The notes below the pieces were generated by a model. The model saw only the letters and a program-made list of their open reading frames with translations, was not told where the DNA came from and did no database searches. From NCBI RefSeq assembly GCF_001457415.1, contig NZ_LN881724.1:186001-250000 (forward strand): a stretch of 64,000 nucleotides of DNA, given 5' to 3'. The DNA comes from Gorillibacterium timonense (GTDB lineage Bacteria > Bacillota > Bacilli > Paenibacillales > NBRC-103111). A program made the translations under genes and the position numbers. This document shows positions 60,901 to 64,000 of this stretch, piece by piece; position 1 is the stretch's first letter, and every line of letters starts with the position of its first letter.

Positions 60901-62871
60901 ACGGCTCAGACCGGCGTGACCGTTCAATGGGGAACGAATTATGAGGAACCGGCTGTTCCGGCAGCGCCTGCAAATCTGTCAACGCTTGCGGGAGATGGAA
61001 AGGTTACGCTTCGCTGGGATGCCGTTCCGAATGCGGACAGCTACCAGGTGTATCGCTTCGAAGGCGGCGCGGCTCCAACCGATCCGAGCGCTTGGCAGCT
61101 TGTAGAAGCGAACATTAAAGCGACGACTTTTACGGCTGCGGGTCTGACGAATGGTACGCACTACGCCTTTGCAGTCAAAGCGGTAAATCTGGTTGGGGAA
61201 AGCGACTTCTCCCCCGCCGAGATTGCGACCCCGACTGGAGAAGTACTCGCGGTTCCATCGACTCCGGTGAACCTGACGGCATCGGCGGGGGGCGGCGAAG
61301 GGACGCTGAGCTGGGATTCCTCGGCGGATGCAGTATCTTACGCTGTCTACCAGTACGAAGGCACAGCGGCTCCGGCTGATCCAGCCGACTGGAGGCTGCT
61401 GACTTCCAGCGTAACAGCGGCTACCTATACGGTATCCGGACTGACGAACGGCACGAGCTATGCGTTCGCCGTGAAGGCCGCGAATGCGATCGGAGAGAGC
61501 GATTTCTCTAATGTGACGATCACGGTGCCGGTTGCGAAAGCGCCAGAGCTTCCGGCAGCGCCGCAGAACCTGACCGGTACGGCAGGGGATGGAACCGCGG
61601 CTCTGAACTGGAGCGCGGCCACTGGTGCCGATCACTATTCCGTCTACCGCTACAAGGGAGGAGCTCCGGCTGATCCCGGATCATGGGAGCTTGTCCAGGC
61701 GGGTGTTACCGTCACCGGTTACACTGTAACCGGGCTGACAAATGGAACGAGCTACGCGTTCGCCGTGAAGGCCGTAAATGCGGCTGGGGAGAGCGTGCTT
61801 TCGAACATGGCGGTCGTGGCTCCAGCAGCTCCGGTAACGCCGGATAACGGAGGCAATACCGGCGGCACAGGTACGGGAAGCAGCGAATCGTCTACGGTTA
61901 CCTCTACGAACGGAAGCATTGTCATCCCGAACGGCAAATCTGGCGAGGTGAGCTTGAACGGAGACGTTTCGGTTTCGCTTCCGGCTGGTACAGCAGACGG
62001 CGAGTTGCGCGTGATCATTGAGAAGCTCGCAGCGGCAGCGGTACCTCAAGCCGATCAGGGAGCCTTCGTCAGCTCCGCATACGAGATGACGAAGAATGTT
62101 CCGGGGCTGTTCCGCAAGCCGGTTACGATCACGATGAAGTTCGATCCGGCTAAGGTAGGGGCCGATCAACGGGTTGCGATCTTCTACTATGACGAAGCGA
62201 AGAAGACCTGGGTGGAAGTAGGCGGTGTCGTGACCGGCGATTGGATCGCCGCCGTGGTGAACCATTTTACGAAATTTGCGGTATTGGCGGTTGATGAGAA
62301 GACTACCGAAGCAGAACCGGAGCAGCCTGCTGTCACGTTCACGGATATCGCCGGACATTGGGGCGAGAATGCCATCCGGAACGCGGCGAGCAAGAAGCTG
62401 ATCACCGGATACCCGGATGGAACATTCAAGCCGAATGGGGCAATCACCCGGGCGGAGTTCACGGTGATGCTGGCGAAGGCATTTGGGCTTAAAGGAACGG
62501 GCTCGACGCTCTCCTTCACGGATGATGCGAAGATCGGCGCGTGGGCGAAGGAAGCGGTAGCGCAGGCGGTGGAAGCCAGAATTGTCAGCGGCTACACGGA
62601 CGACAGCTTCCGTCCGAACGAACACATCACGCGCGCAGAGATGGCGGCGATGATCGCGAGAGCGCTTAAGCTGCCGCTGGATGCGGAATCGGCCACCAGC
62701 TTCGCAGATGACGCAGTCATTCCGAAGTGGGCGAAGGCTGCGGTCGAAGCCATGTACCAGTTGGGGATCGTGAATGGCCGCAGCAGTGACAAGTTTGTTC
62801 CGAACGACACGGCAACCCGCGCGGAAGCTGTGACGATGCTGTTGAGAGCCATGGAACCAAGCAATCTGTAA
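57943..62871 (+). CDS. Large SLH-anchored secreted glycosidase
   Basis: A 1642-residue cell-surface enzyme. After a signal peptide (KKWICASLILSLVASVFSV), two related beta-sandwich domains begin near residues 121 and 266 (FDEPFDNLSTNDWK and FLDEFDSFTYKLWK). The region ~570-1000 is a helix-rich (alpha/alpha)-barrel glycosidase domain of the MGH1/GH63-like type: VTPEDVKQMYYMAWIGL, GAEASASWDSLFGMQFMAYV, DGGPNERDGEFVISLIIDYG. Three fibronectin-III domains follow at about 1001, 1103 and 1202, each ending LTNGTxYAFAVKAVN, then a beta domain, and three SLH domains from about 1464 (FTDIAGHWGENAIRNAASKKL). The SLH repeats tether it to the wall. Confidence 0.9.
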   Translation: MNRMKKWICASLILSLVASVFSVNHVDSAYASPPQDGGTNAAVAMTSAQLADSTATQQRWLSVPDSRIVLNPGNHPDSGAHFPLGSGYYVQGKAKGQDRLLETFQASGMVPPKGGEQRPVKFDEPFDNLSTNDWKTSGVTASAVDGRAVVTTTGDWGSITSKEITLNLTESPYLVVTVPKATGKWALKIDKGYQRMVQSDTTDTGSFLFDLRTLSETKELTGDQTFKVMLFVSGGSGNTAEFDSLQFQGAPATGGSANPDEGKEIGFLDEFDSFTYKLWKTAESAGNDTVMTFEDGLSKMTIGSNAGYGAIERQVTVNLSETPSLSIKVPETTGKWAIKLNTGGSYEPYVLQNDTSATGVFTYDLAGITGWSGVKTFKIKIFQVGAQGSWTKLDRLTIHADDRWLNTASTSQTTWRPEAIDYSGTYAAGTVTGSDLFYDTESATRTIHSDLSSGAVAVAGEYTGSAAFAADRSVLTVVDKDRDYTFAIALPEGTTPLYFSSANDVRLGRNAMETPSSGSGYWVATLPGKGDYAVGVGYAVGGDANAANTAVERARAAATLEGAATSRAHYAEYWDNFLAKVPVVEDFNILHVNQVGVTPEDVKQMYYMAWIGLSQNILPPTPERGGSHRQIATGKPSMYTSGPRGAEASASWDSLFGMQFMAYVEPDIAWETFEGMMAGVESDGKLGGESLPARKAQTAWILYEVTGDKERLAGIYDNLVKHLRWAAKNLRWSFGDGGPNERDGEFVISLIIDYGYARQISELLGKTADAAEWVDSALKLKEDYKNWFFPKKGTTLYKHWLDGSRPDDTGLTMYVTTGLHVPELPEYYVNELVDRFHSEYNPAMQLAGLGNESLKAPDAQFMTYGLLDQGKVEEATVLIHSFTRDIVRTKTFAEVYQKSSEDITAIPIATSIYPSIFGNIHLIDNLWIANGYRMDLGAPAFVRLPESTGGIKGLTWMGKGFDADIDGSTIRMTGEATELPGAYSKITAQTGVTVQWGTNYEEPAVPAAPANLSTLAGDGKVTLRWDAVPNADSYQVYRFEGGAAPTDPSAWQLVEANIKATTFTAAGLTNGTHYAFAVKAVNLVGESDFSPAEIATPTGEVLAVPSTPVNLTASAGGGEGTLSWDSSADAVSYAVYQYEGTAAPADPADWRLLTSSVTAATYTVSGLTNGTSYAFAVKAANAIGESDFSNVTITVPVAKAPELPAAPQNLTGTAGDGTAALNWSAATGADHYSVYRYKGGAPADPGSWELVQAGVTVTGYTVTGLTNGTSYAFAVKAVNAAGESVLSNMAVVAPAAPVTPDNGGNTGGTGTGSSESSTVTSTNGSIVIPNGKSGEVSLNGDVSVSLPAGTADGELRVIIEKLAAAAVPQADQGAFVSSAYEMTKNVPGLFRKPVTITMKFDPAKVGADQRVAIFYYDEAKKTWVEVGGVVTGDWIAAVVNHFTKFAVLAVDEKTTEAEPEQPAVTFTDIAGHWGENAIRNAASKKLITGYPDGTFKPNGAITRAEFTVMLAKAFGLKGTGSTLSFTDDAKIGAWAKEAVAQAVEARIVSGYTDDSFRPNEHITRAEMAAMIARALKLPLDAESATSFADDAVIPKWAKAAVEAMYQLGIVNGRSSDKFVPNDTATRAEAVTMLLRAMEPSNL

Positions 62872-62888
62872 GAAGTTGAGGCTGACGT

Positions 62889-62940
62889 TCCCCCTGATCG
62901 CGATCCTTTTCCACTTTCCGAGAATCGAGATTAGGGGGAG
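62889..62940 (+). repeat. Stem-loop between the SLH-glycosidase and the next secreted protein gene
   Basis: CCCCCTGATCGCGAT at 62890-62904 pairs, with two mismatches, with ATCGAGATTAGGGGG at 62924-62938. There is no T-run; it may stabilise the mRNA end or weakly terminate. Confidence 0.6.
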
Positions 62941-62983
62941 CTTAAGTTAGGATTACAGGAATGACATTTCGAAAGGAGATCTT

Positions 62984-64000
62984 ATGCGCAAAAAGTGGCT
63001 TTCACTCGTATGCGTCACCGCATTGGCTGGCTCTCTTGTTCCCGTTATGCCAGAGAGAGCGGCAGCAGAGCCGGTATCCATTCCGGCCAGGACTATCTCC
63101 CAAATCAGCATTCCAGGTATAAGTGCATTTCCGAATCAACCCGCTCCCTATCAGTACATGGACTGGAAGCAGAGAGCGCGCGATTACGACGCCTTCGTCT
63201 ACGATTGGAACAAAACCAGCGAGTTTCCCACTATCAAATGGGATACCACCCATTACAATCTTCCTTACAACACGTTCAAGCTGCCCTCGTATTACGGGGA
63301 TGACCGGCTGGAGCTGGATGGGGATCAGGAAGCAGTGAACCTGATGGGGAGCGTGGCGGGGGCGACACTCGTCGGCGTGGACAAATCCAATCAAGACGGC
63401 AACAATTACGTCGATCTTATTCGCACATTTATGCAGACGGATAACAACCGCAACCTGTTCTTCAATTGGGCCAAGTCCGATCATACCCGCAACCAGACCG
63501 ACTGGTGGTATGACCTCGCCCCCAACCTGCTCTATTACATCATTGCAGAACAGTATCCGAATGAACCGCATGCCGATGAATACCGCACCAAGATCGCCGA
63601 TGCCTTGTACAAAATGACGGTCAGTCTGGGAGGAGAGAATGCGAATTTCTGGCATCAATCCTTCGACCATGACAAGCAAACTCCTGTCGACAGCAGCTGG
63701 ACGGTTCCCGAAGGCGGCGTGATCAGCTCGCTCGTTCAGTACTGGGAGTACATGCGAACAGGAGACTCCAAATACTTGGATGCCGCCAAATGGGGCATGA
63801 ACTACTTCAATGATATCGGAAGCAACCCTTATTACGAGGTAGGGGCCGTCTTTGCTCCCTATATCGCCGCGCGGATGAATGCGGAGCAAGGTACCGACTA
63901 TGACCTGAACCACCTCTTTCAATGGATCCTGTCCGGCTCCAATGTGCGCGGCGGCTGGGGAACCCTCCAGGAGTCATGGAACGGCTATGATGTCTATGGC
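62984..64000 (+). CDS. Secreted protein of the carbohydrate locus (3' end beyond window)
   Basis: The first 339 residues of a protein that runs off the window. It has a signal peptide (MRKKWLSLVCVTALAGSLVP...ERAAAEP). The mature part reads YMDWKQRARDYDAFVYDWNK, later FFNWAKSDHTRNQTDWWYDLAPNLLYYIIA and HQSFDHDKQTPVDSSWTVPEGGVISSLVQYWEYM, a pattern of paired helices with Trp and Asp that fits an alpha/alpha-toroid glycosidase or lyase. I could not assign a family. A ribosome site GAAAGGAGATCTT lies before the ATG. Operon position suggests extracellular glycan breakdown. Confidence 0.8.
   Translation, partial: MRKKWLSLVCVTALAGSLVPVMPERAAAEPVSIPARTISQISIPGISAFPNQPAPYQYMDWKQRARDYDAFVYDWNKTSEFPTIKWDTTHYNLPYNTFKLPSYYGDDRLELDGDQEAVNLMGSVAGATLVGVDKSNQDGNNYVDLIRTFMQTDNNRNLFFNWAKSDHTRNQTDWWYDLAPNLLYYIIAEQYPNEPHADEYRTKIADALYKMTVSLGGENANFWHQSFDHDKQTPVDSSWTVPEGGVISSLVQYWEYMRTGDSKYLDAAKWGMNYFNDIGSNPYYEVGAVFAPYIAARMNAEQGTDYDLNHLFQWILSGSNVRGGWGTLQESWNGYDVYG

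Noticed and set aside
1..64000. Prophage, insertion sequence or integrative element
   Set aside because: No transposase, integrase, phage structural gene, tRNA target or flanking repeat was found.

Overview
The window looks like chromosomal DNA from a Gram-positive, spore-former-type bacterium of the Paenibacillaceae (Paenibacillus or a close relative). The evidence is the fairly GC-rich coding sequence, strong AGGAGG ribosome sites, EcsA/EcsB, bacilliredoxin, NtdP (DUF402), YneF, an LplB/YtcP/LplA-type sugar importer under a membrane-bound AraC regulator, and a large secreted glycosidase with S-layer homology (SLH) domains. The genus is inferred from gene content; no rRNA or tRNA gene was seen. 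No prophage, insertion sequence or CRISPR array was recognised.

Layout. 0-9 kb: a broken-off azoreductase gene, a HxlR regulator and a divergent pirin gene sharing one operator type; an M29 aminopeptidase with a TetR regulator and a DinB-like protein; a fluoride riboswitch in front of a CLC-F fluoride antiporter; a three-gene ABC-2 exporter. 9-15.5 kb: a cation efflux protein behind a structured leader with an attenuator, thymidine kinase, an ACT-malic enzyme, nitronate monooxygenase and a PiT phosphate transporter. 15.6-20.5 kb: a co-oriented signalling block with a small winged-helix protein, a PocR/GAF/LuxR regulator, a TIR-like (CAP12/Pycsar-type) protein with a GAF-like C-terminus and an overlapping small ORF, and an HD-GYP protein with a broken HD motif. 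This block is the best candidate for an undescribed system.

20.6-38 kb: housekeeping genes (kinase-like protein, ecsAB-hit, HI0933-type flavoprotein, bacilliredoxin, acpS, glpK), a ridA pseudogene with two frameshifts, a mutY with a repeat-rich N-terminus and a frameshift before its C-terminal domain, a zinc-ribbon membrane protein pair, sodA, ntdP and rnhA. 38.3-38.9 kb is a repeat-dense spacer: 14 copies of a 9-bp unit, four regularly spaced palindromes and three 33-bp repeats. 38.8-42.3 kb: queG, an HD-GYP protein, yneF and folE; queG and folE both have strong ribosome sites facing non-ATG codons.

42.6-50.5 kb: an FtsX-type ABC system, an extended Fe/Mn superoxide dismutase, an IclR regulator and a polar amino acid importer whose first gene is separated from the rest by a terminator. 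50.6-64 kb: a carbohydrate locus. A membrane AraC regulator is divergent from two sugar permeases, a binding lipoprotein, a GH130 phosphorylase-type enzyme, a 1642-residue SLH-anchored glycosidase and a second secreted helical-barrel-like protein cut by the window end. The inferred scheme is cleavage of a beta-mannoside-type glycan at the cell surface, oligosaccharide import, and phosphorolysis inside.
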